Source: Hyalella azteca (taxonomy: Eukaryota > Arthropoda > Malacostraca > Amphipoda > Hyalellidae). From it: a stretch of 64,000 nt of DNA. Shown here in pieces: positions 37,301-49,321 of this stretch. The notes beneath the pieces are model-generated. The model was not told the DNA's origin and searched no databases. It saw nothing but the letters and a program-made list of their open reading frames with translations. Made by a program: the position numbers and the translations under genes. Positions within the stretch are counted from its first letter, which is position 1. Each line of letters begins with the position of its first letter. The stretch spans positions 310,001 to 374,000 of the forward strand of contig NW_025946533.1 in the NCBI RefSeq assembly GCF_000764305.2. The letters run 5' to 3'.

Positions 37301-40300
37301 ATTCATGCGGATGTTCAAGTTCAAATCCGGCACAACGCTTCGTTCTCTTCATTATCTTTCCAAGAAATGTCAAAATGATCAAACCGGAGCCTTCAATTTC
37401 AGGTTTATGAATTCTATTGTATGAAGATTAAATAATGAAATTTCTGATAATGGCTTCTTTTGTTTTGATCATCCCTTGATTATTAATTAAGGTGGCCTTG
37501 TAACTTGAAAATTAAATTTTTAAAATTGAAATTTATCTTTAACGACAAAGAAGTTGTGGCTTCACTTATGTGAGGCAACAGGCGGTGAGCGCGCCTAACC
37601 ACAACAGAATGATTCTAAAATTTACCGAGTCTCCGTAAATGAAATGTGGTGAATCAAACCGCGGACTAATATTCAAGCAATTTCTCATTTTGAGCAATTC
37701 TATTTTTCAAAATCCTGCCTGATGGACGGCAGGATCGACTGCCACAATTTCAAGTCTGCCATAAACACTCTATGATAATATTCATTAGGATTTAGTTATG
37801 AAAAGCAACGAAGTCGTACTTTATGTGCAATTGTTTTAATGTTTGCGAAACGAATAACTCTAGAGTCCGGCTGCTCATTTCAAGCTCCTTGAGAGAGGCT
37901 CCAGGAGAGTCGGCCGCGGCCCACAATTAGTCTCACATTGATTGTATTTTACGACCACGGCCCAGGTAAACGAATTTGCATTTATCGTTGCAAAGTCAGT
38001 TAGGCTTTGGGCCCACGCTTTTACGGCCGCTTATGAACGGCCGCATAGCCTGTTTTCGGTAGACCAACTCAATGAATGTCAAGGCCTAAAATTATTATCT
38101 GAAAATTTTTATCCCTGACTAAGATCTTTGGTAACCTTTTCATTTCGATTTGAGTTTCATGTATTATTTCATTCGTGCTGTCATAGTTCTCTGTTATGTT
38201 AAATACTCATCATTTTACATAATTAATTGGGATCAGGCTGATAAAAGAAATCATTTTGATGTTGTTTATCTGCAATCAGTAATTATGACAAGCACTCAAA
38301 GCCTCATATTTTATGAGATGAACGATATCTAACTGCTTACTATAGTGTTAAAGTGTGATGAAAAAGTTTTAACTGCAGCAACTTATGGGATTAACAAATT
38401 AACTATCGAGTGTAAAAACAAACCTAATCAATTTAAAATGATTCTGGAATAAAATTTCTCAGGTCAATATCTAGCACTCAACTGGAGAATCATCGAGGTT
38501 CCATGTCAATTATTGTGCATTCTTATACGTACTTCAAAGCAACACTCAGCATCTTGACAATGCTTCCATTAAAGTAAGCCTAAGTATTTTCGACCTTAAT
38601 TTCTACCACAGCCTCAACTTCAGCTTCAAACTCACCCTGAAGCTTAATTTGAGCTTACTTTGGAGATCCATTCACTCTTCATCGCAATCTTCATGAAGCT
38701 GTGATCAACACTGGGACTTCGCGACGCCCCAAGCTGGGCCCGCCGACCCACAGGGCTCGCAAATTCTGAAGTAAATTGTGCTCGAGGAAGCAATGAAGGC
38801 AGCCTGGTGCAGGTTCACCGCTGCGCGCGTCGCCGCTAATTAAATAGAGTGCCGAAATATTGTTTTCACTGCTGAAAAAAAAAAAAAAAAAACAGGAAAA
38901 TTAGCCATCGTAAAGCTAAGGTGGATGTCGATGCTTGTAGCGTATAGTGCAATTCTTTACTTATAAACAAGCTATTCGCAAGTGTTGGTGTTTTTAATTT
39001 CCATTGAAACAACTGTTTATTTCTCATTATAAAACCTAAGAATAATGGAAAATTTTTACCATATTAAACGTTGAAGCTAAATAAATACTTAAGAATCTCA
39101 CTGATTATGACATGTCACTTTATATTTTTGAAGCAAACATTAAATTTACTTTGGAAAGATTAGATTTTTGAGGTATAAAAGCTGGAATGGTTTCATTGAG
39201 ATTTAATTCTAAGTAATTAGTCGTGTAATGCTGAATAAACTTGTTATTAATTATTTACAAAGATTCAGGTTATGGCAATAAACAACATCATTTATTCTCT
39301 GATTAAATGAGGTTGTTAATTAATGTTTAATTTAATCTCTGATTAATATGATTTAAACAACCTCATCATTCACGCACCAACACGAAATCATTATACATAT
39401 AGTGTATTATAATCATTATAATGAATTAGAGCTCCAGAATTCGCAGCGTGCTTTCTATTAAGATTAAAATAACAATAAATCGTCTTCACTTGCGTCTACA
39501 AAGACTTTTCATTTCATAAAGAATTTAATTAGATCAAGATAAAACATAAAATAAAATTTTCCTGTCTTATCACCTTGAGTAACAGACAAAAAAGAGACTT
39601 ACCATCTGAGATAGATTTCTGACTTTCTTCTCTCATACAATAAATAAAAATCAAACGCATGTGCTAATGAGACTATTCTCTATTTCGAGTCCATATCATT
39701 GCCGTCCAATGCTAGCGATCGATCGCGCAGCTCTCTCGTCAGCGCGTATTCGACTGCCCGAAGTTACAATCTTGATTAATTTTTTCTGTGTAGATAATGA
39801 AAAGCTAATTGGGTACGAAGCTTCTGTAGCTATTCATTCAGCTACAGAAGCCGCTCAAATAACTCAACGAACTAACTTCTAAAGCGTCTGTATATTTATA
39901 ACGTCACTCTTGCACATGGACTGTAAGTAACGGATGAATATAAATAACAGCCGGGGACTATAAAACAAACTGCAATGTTGATTTTCAATTCAGGCTTTGC
40001 TTCTAGCATCAAAAGTTTGAAAATTTTCTTCCCTAGACTATAAAATAAGGTACGTTATTTGAGACAGACAAATTGAAAAATTACGTATTAATCATATACG
40101 TGACAAGCTTTCTGTTCTTTATGTAATTTTATAATTGCAACCATGATGAGCCGCGCATTGACAACTTTGCGTGAAACATGTAGGTTAAGTACTCCTCTAT
40201 ACATATATGTATATATCATTAGTCTGCTAAAATTTTAAATCCACCACTGATTCAAAAACAAATAAAACGACTAATATATTCAACATATTTTCAATGAAAG

Positions 40301-41556
40301 CGGTTATAGGTTATGTAGGTTATACGTGCAATGCCAGGCAGTGATACACTTTGCATGCGTGTCCAAGAAGCGTAACAGTTCCACGAGGAAGGGCGAGTCT
40401 CATCGCACTTGGTGTGCTGCTGATGTAAAGCTTCTATCCAAACAGCACAGCAAATAATGAGATTTTGATGACCAACTCAGTGAGACTACGACCAAAAAAA
40501 ATAACGTGAATCAATTGTGCGGTCATTCCTGCGTCTTCGCAGCCACATTCACTCTGATTGAGTCCAGAGTTGTAATTGAGGGCCTTTCACCATGTTGGAG
40601 TTGTGATAATTCAAAGGACGTAATTTAAAATTTTCCTATAATTTTGTGCTGTTGACTGCATATTTTGTGCATTCAATATGTTTTCTTATACATAGTTCAG
40701 TAACTCGATCAAAAATTTACTCACTCATCATGTATTTATGTAATCGAGCTTAGGTTACCGGACACTATTTCGCTTCATTTTTTGGCTATAGACTCTTAAT
40801 CCGGAAAATTGTCTTGATGACAAAATTGTCTGAAAACTTCCAACGTGTATCTGATCATGTCGAGCTCAACTTGAATAAAAAGTTTGGATATTTAGTGCGG
40901 GAAAAAGCTTTTACAAATATTTGCATCACAGTTCTTACTGCAAAATCATTGTGAGAATCAATAATTTTACTACAAATTTGAACCAACTGTTATTTGTTTA
41001 CATAAGGGTGGTGTGTACACAAGTGGATCTCATATGCACCAGAAAAAGCAAAAATAATATATTCATAATTGACTAATAACAACGCTAATTATCCAAAAAT
41101 TTTCCAATTCCAGGATAGTAAGCAAATTTGGCACTTATCTTTACTTTTTCTATAAATTCCATTTTATTTAATTCGACGTTCATGATACTACCTAGCCCAA
41201 ATCTAAGCTAATGTTAATTTTTGGAAAACTCAGGCAATGACAGAAACAATATAACCAAAAATGACGAAACTTGTTGCAATATATCTTTAATACAATCAGC
41301 TTCAACCTCAATCATTTTCAAACTTCATATTAAATGCGAGGCAGATAACGATTATTTTTTTCTCGCAGGGGCATCCCCTTATTCTTAAGCATTGCAAGGC
41401 ATGCTTTTCCTATCAGATCCTCACGCGTAGCTTGCCGAGCAAATCGACTCTGTCACTCACTCTGTCTTTCTGGAAATGCAACATTTTGCACGTTTCGCCA
41501 TGCCGTCATTTCTCTAGCCTTGTAAAATCATGAAGAAGATATTTTTTACTCTGAAC
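31323..41556. other. Ten kilobases of AT-rich DNA without recognised genes
   Basis: An ATT-rich microsatellite-like stretch lies at about 31585-31700. GC-richer islands occur at 32940-33060 (open plus-strand frame ending at a TAA near 33070), 36530-36720 (minus frame rich in Arg/Lys), 37870-38050 and 38690-38850. The last two contain ATTTGCAT (37974-37981), TTTTACGAC (37947-37955), TTTTACGGCCGC (38018-38029) and TAATTA (38837-38842). An 18-nt poly(A) run is at about 38876. A 12-bp inverted repeat (GCTTCTGTAGCT, 39820-39831, with its inverse at 39840-39851) lies inside a short open frame at 39661-39882. Confidence 0.45.
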
Positions 41557-41742
41557 TCAAGACGTGTGTTGGAGGCCAGGTTTGATAGGGTGGAGGAGGA
41601 ACACGAACTGTACATTTTCCCGTGGCACGTCGTACGATTTAACGCCTGCAATCTCGTATAATAAAGCTTGCTCCACGGCGACCTCCAATTTACTTTCCTT
41701 TTTAGTCACCAATTGGGGAATATTCTTGCGGGTAAGATTCAT
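41557..41742 (-). CDS. Unrecognised 61-codon open frame
   Basis: Minus-strand frame from ATG at 41742 to TGA at 41557. The codon pattern is coding-like: a charged amphipathic segment KKESKLEVAVEQALLYEIAG followed by VPRENVQFVFLLHPIKPGLQ. No family is recognised. It could be a small gene or a terminal exon with an acceptor such as TTACCCGCAAG within the first codons. A plus-strand frame (41564-41830) overlaps but its second half is AT-rich and less convincing. It lies 150 bp from the satellite cluster. Confidence 0.28.
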   Translation of the reverse strand: MNLTRKNIPQLVTKKESKLEVAVEQALLYEIAGVKSYDVPRENVQFVFLLHPIKPGLQHTS

Positions 41743-41894
41743 TTACTCTAATTATTTAACCACTGCGGTCAATTTTATTTCCTATATCTTTCTGGAATTG
41801 TTAAATTTTTACAAATTAACTGATATATAAATGCTCAAAATAATTAGAGTCGAACCGTGAGAAGCGGACCACGGGAGCGCAGCGATTCGTTGAA

Positions 41895-42238
41895 CTTAGG
41901 TTCGGTGTTGTTGAGTTAGACTTAGGTTCGGTGTTGTTGATATCGACTTAGGTTCGGTGTTGTTGAGTTAGACTCAGGTTCGGTGTTGTTGATATCGACT
42001 TAGGTTCGGTGTTGTTGAGTTAGACTCAGGTTCGGTGTTGTTGATATCGACTTAGGTTCGGTGTTGTTGAGTTAGACTCAGGTTCGGTGTTGTTGATATC
42101 GACTTAGGTTCGGTGTTGTTGAGTTAGACTTAGGTTCGGTGTTGTTGATATGGACTTAGGTTCGGTGTTGTTGCTATCGACTTAGGTTCGGTGTTGTTGA
42201 GTTAGACTTAGGTTTGGCGTTGTTGAGTTCGATTTAGG
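41895..42238. repeat. 26-bp satellite in alternating 52-bp dimers
   Basis: About 13 units start CTTAGGTTCGGTGTTGTTGA and end either GTTAGA or TATCGA. The two endings alternate, so the real period is a 52-bp dimer. The last units degrade (GCTATCGA, GTTCGATT, CGGAGTTAGTAG). Confidence 0.96.
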
Positions 42239-42250
42239 TTCGGAGTTAGT

Positions 42251-42517
42251 AGATTTCGGTCGATATATTAAATATTTTGGTCGATATATTAAATGTTTTT
42301 GTCGATATAGCGAATGTGTGAATATTGAATATTTTGATCTATATATTAAATGTTTTGGTCGATATATTGAATGTTTTGTCGATATATTGGATATTTCGGT
42401 CAATATATTGAATGTTTTGGTCACTATATTAAATGTTCTGCTCGATATATTAAATGTTTTGGTCGATATACTAAATGTTTGCTTTATATATTAAATGTTT
42501 CGGTCGATATATTAATA
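42251..42517. repeat. 21-22 bp minisatellite, left part
   Basis: Repeated GGTCGATATATTAAATGTTT units with small changes (GAATG, AATAT, CACTATATT). The same unit resumes at 43800, on the far side of the transposon. It joins the 26-bp satellite directly on its left. Confidence 0.92.
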
Positions 42518-43782
42518 TTTATGGCAACGGATGTTTGCTATATAAAAATAAATTGTTTTCCAGGAGACATTTCTTTTATAGTGAAGCTTAATATCATCTA
42601 TTAATTCATCTTTTTTATATTGCAGAAGTCTAAGGTGTCTAAATTTACTATGATATACTTATAGCAGTAGATAGAAATGCAATTGTAACCCTTCATGAAA
42701 AGGGCGAGAGTAATTCTGTCATTGCAAAAAAGCACCAAATTCGTCGTGAAACTGTGTGGAAGGTGGTAAAAAAGTTCAAGGAAACTGGCGAAACATGCAA
42801 TCGACCTGGTCAAGTAAGGAAATGAAGTGACCGAACAAAATAATTGGTCAAAAACACGAGGGAGAAGTTGAAGAGAAACACTCGTCGCTCAGCTGCAAAA
42901 TTGGCTGCAGAAGCAGGAGTCAGTCAGACATTAATGCGTAGAGTCCTTAAAGATGACCTCAAAACCACCCTTCACAAGACGCAAACAAGGCATGAACTAA
43001 CAGACCGTCATGAAAAAATGAGGCTCGAAAGATGCCAGCACATTCTGGATCTCATTGAGGATGGCACGCTGCCCAACTTGGTGCTCAGTGACGAGAATAA
43101 ATTTGACATTGAAAAAAGAGTTAACCGTCAAAATGACATAGTTTGGAGTCGGGATGGATCTGTGGCAACCAGAACAGCAACACGACATCAAAATCTCATG
43201 TCTGTGATGGTTTGGGCCGCGGTAACCGCCACTGGGAGGTCCCCACTCGTTTTTTGTCCCTCAGGAGTGAAATTGAACAGTCAGCGATATATTTCGGACA
43301 TTTTGGAAGCTGTGTTGTTACCTTGGGCCCTTAAACACTTCAACGGCTCACCATGAAGTTTTCAACAAGACTCTGCCCCATCACATGGCTCAAACATGAC
43401 CCAAAACTGGATTCAGGGTCACATCCCAGCGTTCATTAGCAAAAATGAATGGCCCTCAAGGAGCCCTGATTTGAATCTTCTCGACTTTTCAGTGAGGGCT
43501 ATTTTACAGAGTAGGGTCTGCAGAACACCTCATGATTCTTTGGATAGTTTGAAGTCTAAATTGACACGAGAATGGGACTTGATCCCTCAAGAAATGCTGC
43601 GTGTCTCCTGTGAAGCTTTCCCGTGTAGATTGGAGGCGGTCATTAAAAATAAGGGTGGTCATATTGAATAAATATGTCTGAGAATTGTTTAGGTAATTCT
43701 TGGCTACTAGCTCATCCAATAAAAAAAACAATGAGCCTGTTTGTTTCATTGAGAAATAACAAAAAACATGCGTTGCCATGAA
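42518..43782 (+). mobile_element. maT-type (DD37D) Tc1/mariner transposon, 1265 bp
   Basis: Both ends carry the inverted repeat TTYATGGCAACGSATGTTT (left from 42518, right ending 43782), each bordered by TA (42516-42517 and 43783-43784), the expected target duplication. It contains one decayed transposase. Insertion took place inside the 21-22 bp minisatellite. About 20 bp next to the right end (ATGGCGGACCTTGCATTACA) is not minisatellite and has no left counterpart, so the true right end might lie slightly further out. Confidence 0.88.
42650..43671 (+). pseudogene. maT-type transposase, three nonsense mutations
   Basis: A Tc1/mariner superfamily transposase. The N-terminal helix-turn-helix reads DRNAIVTLHEKGESNSVIAK and TVWKVVKKFKETGET, followed by a second DNA-binding part RRSAAKLAAEAGVSQTLMRR. 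The catalytic D-D-D triad is visible: LSDENKFD (Asp codon 43090-43092), FQQDSAPSH (43369-43371) and SPDLNLLDFSV (43483-43485). Exactly 37 residues separate the last two aspartates, which defines the DD37D (maT) type. The frame is otherwise continuous to TAA at 43669-43671, but is stopped by TGA 42823-42825, TAA 42841-42843 and TGA 43354-43356 (where the family usually has Trp). There are no obvious frameshifts after 42660, so it is a fairly young dead copy. Confidence 0.95.
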
Positions 43783-43784
43783 TA

Positions 43785-43915
43785 TGGCGGACCTTGCATT
43801 ACATGTTTTGATCGATAATTAAATGTTTTGGTCGATATATATTAAATGTTTCGGTCGATATATTAAATGTTTTGATCGATTTATATTAAATGTTTTGGTC
43901 AATATATATTAAGTG
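43785..43915. repeat. 21-22 bp minisatellite, right part
   Basis: After about 20 bp of non-repeat sequence, units such as TTTTGGTCGATATATATTAA and TTTCGGTCGATATATT continue the array that stops at 42517. This shows the transposon split one array. Confidence 0.85.
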
Positions 43916-44187
43916 TTCATCACCACTGGACATGTCATCACCAATGGACGGGCCATCACAATGGACGTGTCATCACCAATGGACGTGTCATCACCACTGG
44001 ACGTGTCATCACCAATGGACGTGCCATTACAATGGACGTGTCATCACCACTGGACGTGTCATCACCAATGGACGTGTCATCACCAATGGACGTGTCATCA
44101 CCAATGGACGTGTCATCACCAATGAACGTGTCATCGCAACTGGACGTGTCATCGCCAATGGACGTGTCATCACAATGGACGTGTCAT
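43916..44187. repeat. 18-bp satellite, array 1
   Basis: The unit is TCATCACCAATGGACGTG, about 15 copies. Some lack CC (CATCACAATGG) or have CACTGG/GCAACTGG. It follows directly on the 21-22 bp minisatellite. Stop-free frames (ITNGRV, SSPMDV, HHQWTC) result from the 18-bp period. Confidence 0.96.
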
Positions 44188-44894
44188 TGTTGCGGGAGAG
44201 GGGGCAACACATATGGGCTACCCCAACGGGATAGTTAGACAGAATGAACAGACTATAAATGCAAGCATGAACTATATATTTAACGATCAATATGTATAAA
44301 TAAACAAGCAATTTCATGAGAAGTACACCAGTAATCATATGTCGCCATCAGACCGGAAATGTCAAGTTGAACTAAGGTAAAATTGAACATTTGGCTGGGC
44401 CTATCCATAGTCACCGGTGTTGTAGCAGAGAGAAAGTCACACTTCAGCGAAATTAGCTTCAGTCAAATCTATTCAAGGTGTTGGATTCTAGCGGAGGAGC
44501 GCAGCGCTTGCCGAGATTACAACTTTACTTCTGTCCAACGTTGCCAACAAGTTGCAGCTTCCTTCTACGCTGTTCGACGAGTGTGAGAAATGTTCAAACC
44601 ATCGACCAAGTCCTGGCGACGTACAGTGCCGGAAGCGTTACAGTCTTGAGACTGGCACTTAAGCTCCGATTGCCTGCAGCCGCACCCGTCCATGGCCGAC
44701 GGTTGAAGTAACCAAAATACAATAACTTGGTTTTGAATGAATGGTTGACCAATTACTGCGTCCTGCCACGCCCGTCCAGGCAGGCGGCTCCAACGAGAGT
44801 GAGCCAACCCCGGCTCAGGTCCAATTTCAGCTCCGAGCAATGCGTCGGAAAGAAAGAAAGAAGAGCGCGAACGACAGAAAGTCGGACCGCTACA
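44188..44894. other. Non-repetitive segment between two copies of the same satellite
   Basis: About 700 bp of unique sequence separate the two 18-bp arrays. Its right part (44480-44890) is GC-rich and open on both strands. A plus-strand ATG at 44741 begins MVDQLLRPATPVQAGGSNES and stays open into the second array. A minus frame covers 44565-44840. No family is recognised and no inverted ends or target duplication were seen, so an insertion is not proven. Confidence 0.4.
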
Positions 44895-45118
44895 TCATCA
44901 CCAATGGACGTGTCATCACCAATGGACGTGCCATCACAATGGACGTGTCATCACCAATGGACGTGACATCACCAATGGACGTGTCATCACCAATGGACGT
45001 GTCATCACCAATGGACGTGAGGACGTGTCATCACCACTGGACGTGTCATCACCAATGGACGTGTCATCAACAATGGACGTGTCATCACCAATGGACGTGT
45101 CATCACCAATGGACGGGT
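44895..45118. repeat. 18-bp satellite, array 2
   Basis: Same unit and orientation as array 1 (TCATCACCAATGGACGTG), about 12 copies, with one truncated junction (GGACGTGAGGACGTG near 45015) and one TCAACAATGG variant. It ends in GGACGGGTCG. Confidence 0.96.
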
Positions 45119-48100
45119 CGTATTTTCATTAAGTGCTGTGGAGTAGATTATAAATCATCACCTGTCTTAAATACTTAACCTAAATCACGCCTTTAGTTTA
45201 GTTTTGTGAACATTAGTGCAATTTTGTTCTTCGTCGCAAAAGCAGGAGGAAAATTGCAGTTCAGGCCTGCAGCTTCCCTGCCGGCCTGAGTCAACGTTCG
45301 AGGAAATTAATTTGCGCTGCCGTCCCGAAACCACGACTGCTCTTAATTAATTAATTGGTATGCATTTGATGCAGTCATCTAGGCATTTCTTGAGGTCAAA
45401 TGCTACGAAAAAATATATCTTCTGCAGGTACTGATGATTTTTCATCATTTGTCAAATTCTTTGAATTTTAGAGTCCCAGTGATCACAATGTTTTCGGCCA
45501 AATATTTTCCGTAAAGGTATAAAGTTGCGAAATTCTCTCTGTATTTATGATTGCTTGACTAAAGAAATATTTATCATTTGAATAAATAATAGAATCACCA
45601 AGGCCAAGTCAACTGGGCACATGAATTACATTTTTACGGGCCGATTCTGAAATGGATTTCGCCTAGGACGCAGGAAGCACGTACATCAGCCGCTCATTGT
45701 CAGCTTCGGCTTACGGTTGGAAAGGCAGCTTCTAAGCAGCTGCAAGGTCGGTATGACTCGGCTCGGCCAACCATTCTAATACTGTCAGTCGACAGACACT
45801 GTAAAGCTGAAGATGGAGAAAATGAAGAAGACAAGGTGATTTCGATTGGGTGGCAAAGCTGACACAATAACTTTCCGCCGAGTGTGACGGCTATACTAGA
45901 CAGAAGCCTAGGCACTACCCGAATTTTGTTAAGATATTGGCGCGACAATGTCTTTCGGAAATGTCTGTCGTTAAATTTATATGGTAATGATTTTCTAATT
46001 AAATGCCGATTCAAATTCTCATGAATCATATGAAATTCATCACAGTGATAATCATTATTGTCTTATTTTGTCATTCCAGTATTCTCAGTAAATGTACAGT
46101 ATTCTCATACTGTACATTTAAATGCTTCCTGTAATGAGTACGTAAGATGCGAATTGAACAATTCGCATTAATTCGGGAATGATTAGCTATAAAGTTGTTG
46201 TGGAGATGCGAATATTTTGCTTCAATGCTTCAATAGTTAATTTTTCTTTCATATATATTATCTAAAACTCCAAATTTCACGCAACTTCAAATCTCCTGGT
46301 ATATTATTGAGAAGAGTCTTGGACGAAGTCGAGGACCGGAGATGAGTGGCATAGAAGAAGAGTCCGCACGTTCTGTAAGTCCTTCTCTTCCGCTTAAGGC
46401 AATTAAAATTTTAAAGCGTCATTTCTCAGTTGTCGCTTCTGTCTGACGACGCTCGGTTTTGCGATGCCTTTTCTCCGGCCATAAAAACTCTCCAAGTTGG
46501 GTGATTAACAAAGTTTTTAGTCGTTGTAATTCTCTTTATTCTCCACGCTCTAGCGATAGCCATTGAACTTAATGTGTGGCTGGCAGAGCTTCACTTTATG
46601 GCTTCTATGGCATTATGGCTTACTCCACAAGAGCCGCACTTGCCAGATCACAAAATCAGGCCATTATTTAAAACATTTTGATACATTCAGTGTCTGGAGC
46701 ACTTGATTTCATGGGATTATTGGGCGCAATTGTTTTATTTTTTCAAAATGTATCTTCAGGACATGAGCTTACATTCTTTCGTCGCCTTTAAGATTATTCA
46801 AATTTTATCATGAGTATGAAATATGAATGAATGAAATAATATTTAATTTCTTCAACCATTTGTTTGTGAATGTTATTCATTATGAACCTCGTTTAAACTT
46901 ATAAGCTATTCTTTCGCCGCTTCAAAATTTGTAATACCGGATTTCTAGTCTCGTGAAATTTTCAGTCTACGTAAGTTTTCAACCTTTTTTATGTAGCCTA
47001 AATTATTGTAGTCTAGCCAACTGCAGCCAAATGAAAATTTGAAAATCGAGTGACTAGCCTAATTGTTTCCAGCAGTATTTCTTTGGTCCCCAGATTTCTC
47101 CATTTGCTGCAATTTTTTTTTTTTTTTTTGTCAACGTAGCATTCAAAATTGTCCATGTTAATGTCTTTTCATTATTCAAAACTATAAATCTTCAGCACAA
47201 AAGTTTCAGGCAATTTCATTACTAGCGTCAACTCATACCAGAAATATTGTATTTTACTGTCTGCAAATACAAAATTTCGTCCCGTTTATTAGCTCATTAG
47301 TGGATAAATCTATTTTCACAATAAAATTAACCAATGTTCTCCGTTCGAAAAAATTCGCTTCGAATGATATAATAAATCGTCTTCATCAGCATTCATGCAT
47401 AAATGTTGAAAATTTTTTCCATAGCAGTTCACATGGATCAATTCTAATATATATATATATGTTACTTAAAAATAAATTTATCACAGCTCAATGCATTTTT
47501 TGTGAAAAAGTAAACAGGAAGTCGCATTCATTTAACCAAAAAATTCGGTTGGAAAGAAACAATTGTCATGCAGGAAGCTTTCTCCATATCGAAGTGAGTA
47601 AAAATAACTCGTTACTAGAAGTGAGTGAAAAAGTGAGGTTCACTTGCTCATTATCTTCGTTCATGTGCTAGAAAACCAAGTCTGAATCTGTAAAAGTTTC
47701 ATAATTGCCAGAAAGTTCCACGTGCATTCGAATTACTGTAAAAATGCAGGGTATGAGTCACAAGATCTAAAGTTTTTCTGATAAAGAAAATGTTCTTCGT
47801 CATGATATTGAGCTGCATGCTAATATTAAATGTTTATTAGAGCATTTGCTGGAGGCCAATATCCTGAGGAAGTCGAAAGGCAAGAAAAATTAAGGCAATC
47901 ATATTAAGATAGTCGAATTATAAAGTATGAAATAAATTTACTTTAAGATGATAATCACTATATTTTATCTAAATAAAGTTGATTTTTTTGCCTAAATTTA
48001 AATAAACTTTGTTAGTAATGAAAAGGAGACACAAAATCAGGCGGAAAATTAGAAAAACATCGAATAAAAATTCTCTATCAACGCAAAAATTTCATTCGAA

Positions 48101-49321
48101 GCAGAAGCATTTTCTTTGTAATATTTCACCAATAACTACACCTCCTTCAAGACGAATAGCTTTTTATTACGCATTAACAGTAAAATAATTTTTTATGCAG
48201 TACTTCGGTTTCATTTAAAAATTTTCCAGAAAATTTTAGTTATATGCTCCCACCAACAACTGATTGCAAACCGATGCGACAAACTCAATAGAGTTTACTT
48301 CGCAAGGAAGAAAACAACATGAAGAATCCAACAGGATTCTGTAACAAACAATAATACAATTCCTTGAATATATCCATCGCCATGACACCGCTCACATCCA
48401 CTAATACATGATTGTGTGGCGACAGTGAAGGCGTTTTGTGTCAGCTGCCTCTGTCATTGTAACGCGATCACAATATTGTATGCTGTAGGTTGATATGAGA
48501 GCCACGTTGTTCAATATTTATTGAGTAAACAGAGCGTGGCGGTTGTGCTTCTCTAATTGCATTGCATTGCCCGCATATTTTAGCAGGGGAGTTCCAGGCA
48601 GGAAATGAAAGCTCTTATAATAACAGAATATGACGGCAAAAACGTCTCGTGTCTCGCGCGGATACGCAAAACTCAAAACTTGTCTCGCGCAACAGCGAGA
48701 ACCAGGATATGAAGACGCTTGGACCAGCAATTCTAGACATTTGCCGCAGACATTAACACAAAGTTTAAGCATAAATCTTCGTAAAAGTGTTTGAACGCTT
48801 CCGCTTTGACTCTGGAAGGCAAGTAAAGCTAATCAAAATATACGGAATAATAATATTAAGCTTACGTTTTTTCTTTGGATCACGTGTGTACGATGATACT
48901 GCAAGGTTGAACAATATGAGTCTAGAAAAATCAAACTTGAATGTATCCAAACAATTATTGGTTAAGAATTACTTTAAATCCTGCGAAGTGCATTAGGGAA
49001 CTACTCTAGGATCCGGTTTGCTCCTTGTGGAATCTCTTGCCAGATGAAATTCTTTGGAGGAAAATTGTAAACAGTTTAAAATAGTTTTTTGAAGCCTGAT
49101 GATTTTTTAAATTTCTTCACATGCGTGAGTAAAAATTAATACTAATGTTTCGTAAAAATTATTATCTCGACCAAACTATAAATCACTGCCTGAAAAACAT
49201 CAATAAATATTCCTCGCTGTACCATACGCCAAGAAGCCCTCGTCAAAAGCCCTTGCCTGGCTGCTTTTCATTACAGAACAACTAATATTGTGACAGAATA
49301 CATCAAACGCTTTTATTCCAG
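45119..49321. other. Mostly AT-rich DNA with GC-richer patches
   Basis: Patches at 45240-45360 (with TTAATTAATTAATT at 45343-45356) and 45660-45860 stand out. Near 46342 an ATG frame MSGIEEESARS runs into a perfect donor GTAAGT (46375), a possible first coding exon with no partner identified. A poly(T) run is at about 47110. A patch at 48590-48720 is open on both strands. No known gene was recognised. Confidence 0.4.
46089..46120. other. Perfect 14-bp hairpin with TCTC loop
   Basis: TAAATGTACAGTAT (46089-46102) pairs exactly with ATACTGTACATTTA (46107-46120) across a 4-nt loop. There is no T-run to suggest a terminator in the bacterial sense, and the stem is short for a microRNA precursor. 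Confidence 0.8.

Noticed and set aside
37300..37340. tRNA B-box-like AGTTCAAATCCGG
   Set aside because: No matching A box or acceptor stem could be found upstream.
43890..45178. Long open frames over the 18-bp arrays as repeat proteins
   Set aside because: Openness in several frames on both strands follows from a stop-free 18-bp unit, and frame-shifting unit variants are tolerated. There is no sign of coding constraint.
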